The notes: a model not told the origin generated them from the letters alone. A DNA stretch of 46,040 nt from Geobacter sp. (GCA_027356255.1 DAIEGL010000119.1:1-46040), one strand, 5' to 3'. Counted from the stretch's first letter, positions 36,410 to 44,539 are shown. Numbers and translations: made by a program.

Positions 36410-36465
36410 CGAGGAAAAAGGACCGAGGTTCGAGGACTAATCTTTTCCTCGATCCTTTTTCCTCG
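36410..36465. repeat. 56-bp perfect-stem inverted repeat between the transpeptidase and dedA
   Basis: CGAGGAAAAAGGA (36410-36422) and TCCTTTTTCCTCG (36453-36465) are exact 13-bp complements. An inner 7-bp pair, TCGAGGA (36430-36436) with TCCTCGA (36446-36452), stacks next to it, leaving a 7-base bulge. The sequence CGAGG recurs within it. It could act as a terminator or mRNA-processing site between two same-strand genes. Confidence 0.65.
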
Positions 36466-36482
36466 GGCCCCGTTCCTCTCTC

Positions 36483-37319
36483 CTACATCCGGTAACGCGG
36501 ATTGGCACCGGCCACCTCCACCATCGGGCCGTCTTCCAGAAGCTCCAATCCGCCGGTATCGCCTTCGTATTCGTTTTCGCCCGCCGCCCACGCGTACAGC
36601 TTTTCCGAATCCAGCAGAAACGGCTTTGCGGGTATGCCGTAAACCCGTTTCTGCATTGCCTCGTCGGCAAGCCCTACGCAGCCGTGGGAAGCCGGTTTGC
36701 CCGGCAGGTCGCGGGCGTGGATCCAGTACGCCACATTATCCGCCCCCACGTGGAAACGGATGGCGTTATCCATGGGATACTGTGCGGTCTGATCTTCTGT
36801 CTTGTAAAGGGAAGAGGTATGGTTTCGATGCCGCGCATCGACCTGGTATACGCCGACGGGCGTTTCATGCCCCTGCGCCCCCGTCGCCGCCGGCATGGAA
36901 AACTTTAGCTTGCCGTATTCGTAAGCGCCCATCCATTGCTCGTTCAGACTTATCAGGATGTACTTCTCATAACGCTTGGCCGGCTCATACGTCGGCGGCA
37001 TCGGGGTGTAATTCGCGGCAGCAGCGATATCGAGCGGCTCCTTGATCGTCAGACCGGGATAGACGTGCCGGCGGTCTATCCTGTTAAAGCGGGCCACGAC
37101 GGGCCAGTTCTTGCCGTACAGCGACTCCAGCGTGTCCTGGGGCCGGATGAACCGCCCTTTCCAGGGTATCTTGTCGAGGCTTGGGTATTCCACCCTGGTC
37201 AGGTCCTCTTTCGCAGGATCCTGAGGACTCGCGCCCGGTTCAGAGGTTGCGCCGGGCTTGTAGACAACAATAACGGACACCAGAACCAACACGATAAGAA
37301 ACAACAACTTGCGCAACAT
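36483..37319 (-). CDS. L,D-transpeptidase (YkuD family)
   Basis: 278 residues. An N-terminal signal anchor (LFLIVLVLVSVIVVY) is followed by a LysM-like stretch (FIRPQDTLESLYGKNWPVVA). The YkuD domain has LISLNEQWMGAYEYGKLKFS, TPVGVYQVDARHRN and the catalytic motif IHARDLPGKPASHGCVGL. In most family members the residue after SHGC-V/I is Arg; here it is Gly. It would cross-link peptidoglycan or attach proteins to it. A 20-bp palindrome lies 26 bp upstream of the start. Confidence 0.88.
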   Translation of the reverse strand: MLRKLLFLIVLVLVSVIVVYKPGATSEPGASPQDPAKEDLTRVEYPSLDKIPWKGRFIRPQDTLESLYGKNWPVVARFNRIDRRHVYPGLTIKEPLDIAAAANYTPMPPTYEPAKRYEKYILISLNEQWMGAYEYGKLKFSMPAATGAQGHETPVGVYQVDARHRNHTSSLYKTEDQTAQYPMDNAIRFHVGADNVAYWIHARDLPGKPASHGCVGLADEAMQKRVYGIPAKPFLLDSEKLYAWAAGENEYEGDTGGLELLEDGPMVEVAGANPRYRM

Positions 37320-37344
37320 TTTTTAATCCTCTGCTGAAACGACT

Positions 37345-37364
37345 AATGGGGCCTCGGCCCCATT
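37345..37364. promoter_or_regulatory. 20-bp perfect palindrome upstream of the L,D-transpeptidase
   Basis: AATGGGGCC-TC-GGCCCCATT has 9-bp arms and a 2-base centre. It lies between the meaB terminator and the transpeptidase start. It has no T-run, so an operator or a stable 5' hairpin is more likely than a terminator. Confidence 0.45.
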
Positions 37365-37402
37365 TGAAACATACAACTATCACTTTTCAGCAGCCCGGTC
37401 AA

Positions 37403-37421
37403 GAAAAAGGGGGCTCACCCC
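37403..37421 (-). terminator. rho-independent terminator at the end of meaB
   Basis: Minus-strand GGGG-TGAG-CCCC followed by C and TTTTTC; the stem includes the meaB stop codon TGA. It is a compact, typical terminator. Confidence 0.7.
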
Positions 37422-38365
37422 TCATTAACGAACCTCTCGGCCAGGATCTCCTCGACGGCACTGTACGGATCCTTTTGCCGCGTCATCATGCCGTCCACTA
37501 TCTCGCGGAACCTGCCGTTCATCTTGATATGGCCGAAGACCTCGGCAAAAAGTCGGTCTTTCAGTATTTCCATGAAGAGATTGGCATTTTTCTCCTCCAG
37601 CAGATGCACGATTGCACCGGAGGCAATGAGATAGTTTCTGTGTGACTCAATCTCATCGACAAGTTCCTCAATGCCGACATTGCGCTGCGCCTCCGTCTTC
37701 AGCACCTTAGCCTGCCATTCGCCGCTCTTACCCGGCTTCATGTCGAGCATGTTGACAAGCTCGCGTACCGTCCGCTCAGCCCCTTCGCGGTCGGCCTTGT
37801 TAACAACGAAGACATCGCCGATCTCGAGGATGCCGGCCTTGATGGCCTGGATGTCGTCGCCCAGCCCCGGAACCATTACAACCACGGTGGTGTGCGCCAT
37901 GCGGACGATGTCGATCTCGTCCTGGCCGACCCCGACCGTCTCGATGATGATCACGTCCATTCCCATGGCGTCCATGACATTGACCACGTCGCCGGTGGAG
38001 CGTGAGAGCCCCCCCAGATAGCCGCGGGTTGCCAGGCTGCGGATGAACACACCTTCGTCATCGGCATGGCGGTTCATCCTGATCCGGTCACCGAGAATGG
38101 CGCCGCCGGTAAACGGACTGGTGGGGTCGATAGCCACCACCCCCACCCTCTTGTTCCTGCCACGATAGGCTGCGGTGAGCTGGTCGACGAGGGTAGACTT
38201 ACCAGCGCCGGGAGGGCCGGTCAGACCGATGATGAACGCCTTACCGGTATGAGGGTAGAGTGTTTTCAGTTCCTCGACGGCGCTTTTCAGACCGTCGTCG
38301 ATGTCCCGCATCAGCCTCGCCGCAGAGCGGATATCACCATCAAGTATCTTTTCAGCTAAAGACAT
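37415..38365 (-). CDS. meaB: methylmalonyl-CoA mutase-associated GTPase MeaB/ArgK
   Basis: 316 residues, G3E-type GTPase that protects and loads methylmalonyl-CoA mutase with adenosylcobalamin. Walker A is GLTGPPGAGKSTLVD near residue 49; IETVGVGQDEIDIV and VNKADREGAERTVRELVNML follow in order. It is downstream of the B12-binding subunit and cobO on the same strand, a coherent B12-mutase group. Confidence 0.95.
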   Translation of the reverse strand: MSLAEKILDGDIRSAARLMRDIDDGLKSAVEELKTLYPHTGKAFIIGLTGPPGAGKSTLVDQLTAAYRGRNKRVGVVAIDPTSPFTGGAILGDRIRMNRHADDEGVFIRSLATRGYLGGLSRSTGDVVNVMDAMGMDVIIIETVGVGQDEIDIVRMAHTTVVVMVPGLGDDIQAIKAGILEIGDVFVVNKADREGAERTVRELVNMLDMKPGKSGEWQAKVLKTEAQRNVGIEELVDEIESHRNYLIASGAIVHLLEEKNANLFMEILKDRLFAEVFGHIKMNGRFREIVDGMMTRQKDPYSAVEEILAERFVNEG

Positions 38366-38497
38366 TTATGCACTTCCCCTTATTTTTCCTGTACAATACC
38401 GTATCCCCGATAAAACTATAGGAGCGCAACCAGCGCAGCGCATCACCGTATCACCGGATACACTAGCGTCGTGGCAGCGCCCCTACCGTTTTTTAAT

Positions 38498-38510
38498 GGC
38501 ACAAAGTGCC
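38498..38510 (-). other. short hairpin after the mutase subunit stop
   Basis: GGCAC-TTT-GTGCC is a perfect 5-bp stem directly after the TAA stop of the B12-binding gene. It is not followed by a T-run. The rest of the 145-bp gap before meaB shows no gene. Confidence 0.3.
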
Positions 38511-38915
38511 TTATGCCCGTGGCTTCACGTTTGTCCGCACCCAGGCGACTATGTCTTCGGTCGATGTGCCGGGAGTAAACACCTCCCTGATTCCGGCGGA
38601 CTTGAGTCCCGGTATGTCGTCGTCGGGGATGACCCCGCCGCCGAAAACGACGATGTCGTCGGCTTTTTTCTCTTTCAGCAGCTCGCAAACCTGGGGAAGG
38701 AGCGTGTTGTGCGCGCCGGAGAGTATGGAAAGGCCGACGCAGTCCACGTCTTCCTGGATTGCGGCAGAGACGATCTGCTCAGGGGTTTGGTGAAGGCCGG
38801 TGTAAATCACCTCAAACCCGGCATCCCTGAAAGCGCGAGCAATGATCTTCGCCCCCCGGTCGTGACCGTCAAGACCAGGCTTTCCCACAAGTACCCTCAT
38901 TTTCCGTTCCGTCAT
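38511..38915 (-). CDS. cobalamin-binding small subunit of acyl-CoA mutase
   Basis: 134 residues, the Rossmann-like B12-binding domain alone. The DxHxxG cobalt-ligand motif is in [34 protein letters not shown] and [20 protein letters not shown] complete the fold. It is the stand-alone small subunit of a split methylmalonyl-CoA (or related) mutase; the catalytic subunit is not in this window. Its neighbours meaB and cobO support this. Confidence 0.93.
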   Translation of the reverse strand: MTERKMRVLVGKPGLDGHDRGAKIIARAFRDAGFEVIYTGLHQTPEQIVSAAIQEDVDCVGLSILSGAHNTLLPQVCELLKEKKADDIVVFGGGVIPDDDIPGLKSAGIREVFTPGTSTEDIVAWVRTNVKPRA

Positions 38916-38964
38916 TACTTTCTCCTTTATTTCAATTGATATTCAAACGTAACGCCGGGTCACC

Positions 38965-39495
38965 CTACTTTTCAATGCCGATCCTTGCAGGCACCCCGGC
39001 CTTGTAGTAATGCTTGATCTCACGCATCTCCGTGACCAGATCGGCAGCTTCAATGACTTTTTCATGGGCGTTCCTGCCGGTCAGCACCAGCTCGACACAG
39101 GGCGGCTTCAATCTCATAAGTTCAAGCACATCGTCCACACTGATAAGGCCGAAAGAAACCGCACCGTTAATTTCATCGAGGATGACGATGTCGTAACGAC
39201 CGCCGGTCAGGGCCTCCCGTGCCGTTACCAGCGCTTCCCGGGCCAGCCGGACATCCTCCGGGTGGGGGTTGTTCTTATCGACCCATCCCTCCCTTCCAGT
39301 CCGGATAATGGTCAGATAGGGAACGAGCCGCTCTGCTGCGAGGTGTTCGCCGTAAGGGCCGCCCCCTTTCATGAACTGGACCATGCAGACCATCATTTCA
39401 CGGCCTGCGGCACGGAGAGCCAAACCGAGCGCTGCAGTGGTCTTCCCTTTGCAGTCACCGGTGTAAACCTGAATATAACCATGTTCCAGCTTCAT
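38965..39495 (-). CDS. cobO: cob(I)yrinic acid a,c-diamide adenosyltransferase (CobO/BtuR type)
   Basis: 176 residues from the ATG at 39495 (MKLEHGYIQVYTGDCKGKTT); ATG codons at 39504 and further upstream are possible. Transfers adenosyl from ATP to cob(I)alamin or its precursors. P-loop YTGDCKGKTTAALGLALRAA; later YDIVILDEINGAVSFGLISV. Supplies the cofactor of the downstream mutase. A promoter lies about 160 bp upstream with a G/C-rich leader between. Confidence 0.93.
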   Translation of the reverse strand: MKLEHGYIQVYTGDCKGKTTAALGLALRAAGREMMVCMVQFMKGGGPYGEHLAAERLVPYLTIIRTGREGWVDKNNPHPEDVRLAREALVTAREALTGGRYDIVILDEINGAVSFGLISVDDVLELMRLKPPCVELVLTGRNAHEKVIEAADLVTEMREIKHYYKAGVPARIGIEK

Positions 39496-39651
39496 ATAAG
39501 TCATTTCCCCCGGAATCATGGACCGTTTTCTGCCGAAAACTGTCATCCCATCCTTACGGCCTTCGTTTCAACATGTTTTACTAGAATTAAACGGCCGCGC
39601 TACCTGCTCTCGCAAATTTCTCGGGTTTCGAGCACCCCTGCGGCGCGTCGA

Positions 39652-39681
39652 AATATATCAACTCAGACCATTCAGTGTCAA
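39652..39681 (-). promoter_or_regulatory. candidate promoter of cobO with structured leader
   Basis: Minus-strand TTGACA (39676-39681) with TATATT (39652-39657) at 18 bases, or ATATAT at 17. The following leader (39496-39645) can fold: TGCTC pairs with GAGCA and GCCGC with GCGGC around 39596-39645. No known riboswitch motif could be matched; a cobalamin riboswitch was looked for and not seen. The remaining 39682-39768 shows no gene. Confidence 0.5.
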
Positions 39682-39768
39682 GTCGAATTCAGTACTTTAT
39701 AACAATTTTTTATTATGAATAAAAATGTGCAAAAGCGTCCGGTTCCTGGCAAAGGAGAGAATCTCCCC

Positions 39769-39797
39769 TTGACAGGGATGCGCAGTTCTGATATTTA
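39769..39797 (+). promoter_or_regulatory. promoter of the tRNA-Val gene
   Basis: TTGACA (39769-39774, perfect) and TATTTA (39792-39797) separated by 17 bases. Transcription would start near 39804, seven bases before the mature tRNA. Confidence 0.75.
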
Positions 39798-39810
39798 AAG
39801 CACACATAGA

Positions 39811-39885
39811 GGGCGATTAACTCAGCGGGAGAGTGCTACCTTCACACGGTAGAAGCCACTGGTTCGATCCCAGTATCGCCCACCA
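39811..39885 (+). tRNA. tRNA-Val (anticodon CAC)
   Basis: A 75-base gene with encoded CCA. Acceptor stem GGGCGAT pairs with ATCGCCC. The anticodon stem CTACC/GGTAG encloses loop TTCACAC with anticodon CAC, which reads GUG. The T-arm is CTGG-TTCGATC-CCAG. Own promoter and terminator. Confidence 0.95.
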
Positions 39886-39895
39886 TAAAAAGCAG

Positions 39896-39924
39896 GGCCG
39901 GGTCTTTTGACCCGGCCTTTTTTT
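39896..39924 (+). terminator. rho-independent terminator of the tRNA gene
   Basis: GGCCGGGTC-TTTT-GACCCGGCC is a perfect 9-bp stem followed by seven T. It lies 10 bases after the CCA. Confidence 0.9.
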
Positions 39925-39946
39925 GTTTATAACGCCGGAAAGCGGG

Positions 39947-41092
39947 CTAGATCGGGGCAAGCCAGATCTTGAAAAACCTGTATGGGAGGATGCGATCATC
40001 CACGCCGTGGTTGTAACGGGGCATCCTGTTGATCTGGGAAGCGGTGAAGTATAGATAACCGTCGGGGGATATGCTCATGCTGTCCGGCCACTGTATCCGC
40101 CCGTCCTGGACGACCGTTTCAAGCGTGTCGCTCTTTATCCGATAGCGCTTGACGGCATTCTCTTCCAGGGCGGTGAGATAGAGGTTGTCATTGCCGTCCA
40201 TCAGCATGCCGTCAACCGCCCCTGTTTCCGCCACCCGCTCCACATGTGCGGCCAGCTCCGCCTCTGTGAGCCTGGCGTCTTTCAGGTAGGATGTTTTGAT
40301 GCGGTAGAGCGTCCGGGCGGTCAAGGCGTGGTAATAGAGATACTCCCCTCTTGCATCGACGGCGATTCCGTCCGCGTTTATCTTTGGCACCTGACCGCTT
40401 TCGGTACGCAGTTCCTTGCCGTCAATCACCGGGACATAACCGGCCTCTGATTTGGTGGACGGATGATCGGCGAGAAGCCGCCGGCTCTTGCCGCTCGCCA
40501 AGTCCACCACCAGTATGGCGCCGGCGCCGGAATCGGAGATGTAGGCGGCATCTCCCGCCGGATCGACACGGACGTCGTTAAGGTAGCTAGAGGTGGGAGC
40601 CGCTGCGCCGTCAAAGGGGATGACCCTATCCACCAGACCGGTCGCAAGGTTCACCTTCAACAGCTTCGCCCCCCCCGCCACCACCCCTTTGAACGCCGGT
40701 GATGCCGGGTCCAGTATCCAGAGAAAGTCGTTGCCATCCACATAGACGCTCTGCACACAGACGAAATGCGATTCCGGGTGCCTCGCCTCGTCTATTCCCC
40801 ACCGGTTCCAGTCCGTATCCGGATAGGGCTGAAGCGAACCGTCCGACATCACTTCGGCCACGGAATAGAGCGGGTCCTTGTCCCAGCGGGGAAAGTTTAC
40901 GAAGATCCTCCCCTGGCGTGAAACAGTGATGCCTGTCACCTGGTCGCTGAAATAGGGATATTCCAGTAGGGCAGCCCGCGCTTTCGGCACAGCGGCGTCG
41001 TAGCTGATGGGATTAACGGCGCATCCACCCAGCATACAAAGAGCCAGGAAAAGCACGATGATAAAACCCGCTACAGCTGATTTAGCCGGCAT
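39947..41092 (-). CDS. Yellow/major royal jelly protein-like lipoprotein
   Basis: 381 residues from the ATG at 41092 with GCGGAG upstream; a second ATG is five codons earlier. The signal peptide ends CMLGGC, so it is probably a lipoprotein. The body is a six-bladed propeller type: ITVSRQGRIFVNFPRWDKDP, CVQSVYVDGNDFLWILDPAS, SYLNDVRVDPAGDAAYISDS, GIAVDARGEYLYYHALTART and WPDSMSISPDGYLYFTASQI. This pattern matches the major-royal-jelly/Yellow family known in bacteria as well as insects. Ligand or activity is unknown. It is the last gene of an exported-protein run. Confidence 0.8.
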   Translation of the reverse strand: MPAKSAVAGFIIVLFLALCMLGGCAVNPISYDAAVPKARAALLEYPYFSDQVTGITVSRQGRIFVNFPRWDKDPLYSVAEVMSDGSLQPYPDTDWNRWGIDEARHPESHFVCVQSVYVDGNDFLWILDPASPAFKGVVAGGAKLLKVNLATGLVDRVIPFDGAAAPTSSYLNDVRVDPAGDAAYISDSGAGAILVVDLASGKSRRLLADHPSTKSEAGYVPVIDGKELRTESGQVPKINADGIAVDARGEYLYYHALTARTLYRIKTSYLKDARLTEAELAAHVERVAETGAVDGMLMDGNDNLYLTALEENAVKRYRIKSDTLETVVQDGRIQWPDSMSISPDGYLYFTASQINRMPRYNHGVDDRILPYRFFKIWLAPI

Positions 41093-41109
41093 GGCTATTC
41101 TCCGCATTT

Positions 41110-42372
41110 CTAGATTTCCTGAATTAGCTTGCTCAGGTCGGACTTGACGGCGTCATAGCGTTCCTCTATGTCCGTACCGCTCTTGTCGGGATTGGCCTTG
41201 AGATCGTTCAGCTCCTTTTCGTCATTACTGATTATCCGCACGGCTGCTTTATCGGAAAGCCTGTTTCGCACGGCTTTCTTCAGGTAGGAAAGGGCCTTGT
41301 TCGTCTCCTCGACCGCCTTGTCCGGTTCCCCGGCCGTCACCTGATAGGTCTCGGCGTAGGCCACGTGCAGCTTGGCCTCAATGAGCTCGTTCTCATCAGC
41401 CAGAGTGGTTTCGCCCATCTCGTATCCGGCGGCCAGGTACTCCGCAGCCCGTTCAGCAAGGGCCTCGCTTCTTTCCCAGACCGATTTCAGGGCCAATCCT
41501 GATTCCTTCCCTCCCCGGTCAATCTTAGCTTCCAGTTCGGCGATTTCTCCGGAGAGTTTCCCCGCCTCCTCTTTTCCTTTAGCGTTTCCGCTCATAGTCG
41601 CTCTTTCCAGGTAGACCTTCGCCTGAGAAATATACGTTTTGGCTTCAGCCATTTTCCCGGCCGAATAACTCTTCGTAGCCTGCCAGAGGTTATTGTAGGC
41701 CAGATGAAACGGATTTTCGCCACCCGGCGAAACAGCTTTTACTTCCCGTTCCGCAGCTTCCAGCGCCGCATCGGCTTTTCCTGGCTTCCTTTCGACCAGA
41801 TACCTTCCGGCCCTTGCCACGTATTTCTCGGCCGCCAGGACGGGCAGCTCCACCGCAACGGAAACCAAAGACCTGTCGGCCAGCGCCAATTCCTTTTCCG
41901 CCCCTCTCTTGTCATCCTTTTCGAGCAAGCTCCCGGCACGGTCGATATGACGCCTCGCCTTGTCAGTCGGGAGGTAGTCCTGAATCTCATCCAGGGACGC
42001 ATATATGGGGGGAAGGTCCTGCAAGGCCTTTTTAGCGGGTTCGTATTCCAGGTGCTTCATGGCGATCGAGATGAGGTCCCTGGCCATGGACGAAGAGAGG
42101 TTGTCGCGCATGGTGCGCATCAGCCTCGCCGCCTCATACGCTTCATAGACGGCCTTTTTGAATGCCTTGTTGTGAATGTCCGCACGTGCCTGGGCGATGC
42201 GGCGCTGCACCACTACCGCGGTCCTGGCGATGACCGTTTTTTCCTGTGGCGGGATACTCATGTATAGCTTTCCCGGTGCATGTGGGACGGTTTGGGAAAT
42301 GGAAATTCCACTGGTTGCGATCATGAATAACCCCGCAAAGACAGCCGCAATAATCGGATGAACTCTTCTCAT
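41110..42372 (-). CDS. YfdX family exported protein
   Basis: 420 residues from the ATG at 42372 with a GGGGGGAGGGG site; the longer frame to 42477 has no signal. Signal peptide with IIAAVFAGLFMIATSGISIS. The mature part is almost wholly helical and charged: AVVVQRRIAQARADIHNKAF, LPVLAAEKYVARAGRYLVER, KTYISQAKVYLERATMSGNA. The N-terminal region resembles YfdX, while the total is about twice the length of E. coli YfdX. It lies 37 bp after the HtrA gene. Biochemical role is unknown. Confidence 0.75.
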   Translation of the reverse strand: MRRVHPIIAAVFAGLFMIATSGISISQTVPHAPGKLYMSIPPQEKTVIARTAVVVQRRIAQARADIHNKAFKKAVYEAYEAARLMRTMRDNLSSSMARDLISIAMKHLEYEPAKKALQDLPPIYASLDEIQDYLPTDKARRHIDRAGSLLEKDDKRGAEKELALADRSLVSVAVELPVLAAEKYVARAGRYLVERKPGKADAALEAAEREVKAVSPGGENPFHLAYNNLWQATKSYSAGKMAEAKTYISQAKVYLERATMSGNAKGKEEAGKLSGEIAELEAKIDRGGKESGLALKSVWERSEALAERAAEYLAAGYEMGETTLADENELIEAKLHVAYAETYQVTAGEPDKAVEETNKALSYLKKAVRNRLSDKAAVRIISNDEKELNDLKANPDKSGTDIEERYDAVKSDLSKLIQEI

Positions 42373-42409
42373 GGCCCCTCCCCCCTTTTTATATCGTCGA
42401 ATCTCACCG

Positions 42410-43840
42410 TCACGAACCTTCCATGGAAACGAAGAAGGTCTGCTTTCCCCTCTTGAGCAGCATGAGCACAGGCTCACCCTGTTTCAGTTTGGCCATGGCA
42501 CTGTTAAAGTCGGCCAGGTTCCTGACCGGCTTGCGGTCCACCTCCTTAATGAGGTCACCGGTCTGAATCCCCGCATCTTCGGCAAGGCCTCCCGGGTCAA
42601 CGTTCACCACGATCACGCCGGTCTTGTCCCTGACACCGAACTGCTGCCGCCACTGTGGGGTGATGTCGTCCAGTTTCATGCCAAAGCTTTGCACGGGCGT
42701 CTGGCTCTGGGCGGCGATCTTCGCTTCGGTCAGCTCTTCGACCCGGATTTTGACCGGTACATTCTTGCCGTCCCTCACAACGGTCACGTCGACCACTTTT
42801 CCCACGGCGGTTTCCGCAACCAAGAGCGGCAAGTCATTGGCGCTTTTCACCTCTTTACCGTCAAAAACGGTTATGATATCGCCCCGCTTCATTCCACCCT
42901 TCTCCGCCGGTCCACCAGGCGCCACATCTCCGACCAGCGCCCCTTTGGCTTCTTTCAGTCCGAAGGATTTCGCCATTTCGGGGGTCACGGTCTGGATGGT
43001 CACGCCGATCCACCCCCTGACTACCCGCCCTTTTTCCTTCAGCTGCGACGTCACCGACCTGGCCATGTTGCTGGGAATGGAGAAACCTAGCCCCTGACCG
43101 CCGGGAACTATGGCCGTATTGATGCCGACCACTTCACCCTTCAGGTTGACGAGGGGACCGCCGCTGTTGCCGGGATTGATCGGCGCATCGGTCTGGAGGA
43201 AATCGTCGTACGGACCGGAGCCGATCACCCTCCCCGTAGCGCTGATGATCCCCTGGGTCACCGTGTGCCCCAGACCGAACGGGTTACCCACGGCGAGCAC
43301 CCAGTCTCCGACCCTGATTTTGTCAGAATCTCCCAAGATGAGGACCGGCAGGTTTTCGAACGGCGAGGCGATCTTGATCAGCGCCAGGTCCGTTTTTTTG
43401 TCCCGGCCAATGACCTTGGCCTTGAATTCCCTGCCGTCGGCCAGCTTAGCCTTGATCTCCTCGGCGCTGTCTACCACGTGGTTGTTAGTGATGATGTAGC
43501 CATCCCTGTCGATAATGAAACCTGAACCGAGGCTCTGCTGCTTCATTTCCCGGTCCGGAGTTTCATTAAAAAAACGCTTGAAGAAATCCCCGAACGGCCC
43601 CCCATCCTCCGGCCCGAAAAAATGCCGGAACGGATTGCCGGGGACTTTCACGGTCGAGGTGGTGCTGATGTTCACCACGGCAGGTTTTACTTTTTCGGCC
43701 AAGTCGGCAAAGGACTGGGGAAACCCCACAACTTCCGTTCGGCTCTTGCTCTCGCATCCCCCCTGCGAAGCGATCGCCATGAGCAGCAACAGGGTCGAAC
43801 AAATAATTCTGCAGCACCGCAAGAATCTGACATTGAGCAT
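42410..43840 (-). CDS. periplasmic HtrA/DegP-type serine protease
   Basis: 476 residues from the ATG at 43840 with AGGAGGG upstream. N-terminal hydrophobic segment; a Cys at 29 (ASQGGC) might make it a lipoprotein. The trypsin-like domain has His121 (IITNNHVV), Asp151 (KKTDLALIKI) and Ser226 (GNSGGPLV). Two PDZ domains follow (GWIGVTIQTVTPEMAKSFGL and GVIVVNVDPGGLAEDAGIQT). It degrades or refolds misfolded envelope proteins. Upstream of YfdX by 37 bp and downstream of the small periplasmic gene by 32 bp. Confidence 0.95.
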   Translation of the reverse strand: MLNVRFLRCCRIICSTLLLLMAIASQGGCESKSRTEVVGFPQSFADLAEKVKPAVVNISTTSTVKVPGNPFRHFFGPEDGGPFGDFFKRFFNETPDREMKQQSLGSGFIIDRDGYIITNNHVVDSAEEIKAKLADGREFKAKVIGRDKKTDLALIKIASPFENLPVLILGDSDKIRVGDWVLAVGNPFGLGHTVTQGIISATGRVIGSGPYDDFLQTDAPINPGNSGGPLVNLKGEVVGINTAIVPGGQGLGFSIPSNMARSVTSQLKEKGRVVRGWIGVTIQTVTPEMAKSFGLKEAKGALVGDVAPGGPAEKGGMKRGDIITVFDGKEVKSANDLPLLVAETAVGKVVDVTVVRDGKNVPVKIRVEELTEAKIAAQSQTPVQSFGMKLDDITPQWRQQFGVRDKTGVIVVNVDPGGLAEDAGIQTGDLIKEVDRKPVRNLADFNSAMAKLKQGEPVLMLLKRGKQTFFVSMEGS

Positions 43841-43872
43841 GATACCCTCCTGTCGCATTTTATACTTTACCG

Positions 43873-44325
43873 TCACCTCCGCCGACCGCTCCAGAGCGGC
43901 ACACCGTTCTCTTCACGCAGCTTCAACGTTTCATTCCCCTTTTTCAGCTCTGCCGCCAAGACGGCCGGCTTGCCATTGAACGTCACCCGCGACCCGGTAA
44001 CGGCAACAGTATCCCCCGGCAAGATCTTGATGTCCTGCCTCTCGATGTACCATCCCGGCCCCAGGTGCACCGAAATCGTTTCCTTGTCACCTTTCACCGT
44101 AAGGGCGATCCCGTAGCTCATCCCCTTTCGCGGCGTGATCCTGTCGACACTCATCACTTTCCCGGTGAATGTCTCCGCTGTCTTCACGTCATACATGTTG
44201 CAATAGCTGCCGCCCATACCCCAGCCACCGCTTCCTCTCCATCCCCGCCAGGGGGCCGCATACGCCAGGGAAGCTGCGATGACGAAAATGAACATAAGGC
44301 CGTAGATGACGGTTATCTTTTTCAT
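43873..44325 (-). CDS. small periplasmic protein of unknown function
   Basis: 150 residues from the ATG at 44325 with AAAAGGAGA upstream; the frame is open to 44487. Signal peptide ends AASLAYA. A glycine/tryptophan-rich stretch (PWRGWRGSGGWGMGGSYCNM) leads into a beta-rich domain: TFTGKVMSVDRITPRKGMSY, ISVHLGPGWYIERQDIKILP, VAVTGSRVTFNGKPAVLAAE. This resembles an OB-fold. First gene of the run with HtrA, YfdX and the Yellow-like protein. Confidence 0.75.
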   Translation of the reverse strand: MKKITVIYGLMFIFVIAASLAYAAPWRGWRGSGGWGMGGSYCNMYDVKTAETFTGKVMSVDRITPRKGMSYGIALTVKGDKETISVHLGPGWYIERQDIKILPGDTVAVTGSRVTFNGKPAVLAAELKKGNETLKLREENGVPLWSGRRR

Positions 44326-44482
44326 GGACGATCTCCTTTTCGAGTTATTTTTAACAAATCTTAACATAATCTTGCCATCTTTCATCCCTTCCTGAAAAGA
44401 AAGCAGCTTCCATTTAAACCGGTTTCCACCGCTCCCCTGACATCGGCCTTCTACATTTGCCGTTTCTAAGCAAATAACCATC

Positions 44483-44509
44483 AACATCCGGCGTCAAAAT
44501 GCCGATGTT
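44483..44509. other. hairpin in the gap before the sensor gene
   Basis: AACATCCGGC and GCCGATGTT pair with one bulged C around an 8-base loop, followed on the plus strand by TTAATAAAA. It may be a weak terminator or a site for a regulator. Confidence 0.3.
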
Positions 44510-44539
44510 TTAATAAAAGACTGACAACGGTCGGCAAAT

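Noticed and set aside
39596-39645. TPP or cobalamin riboswitch in the cobO leader
   Set aside because: GGGGTGCTC and GAGAAA superficially recall a THI box, but the second conserved half is missing and no B12 box is visible.
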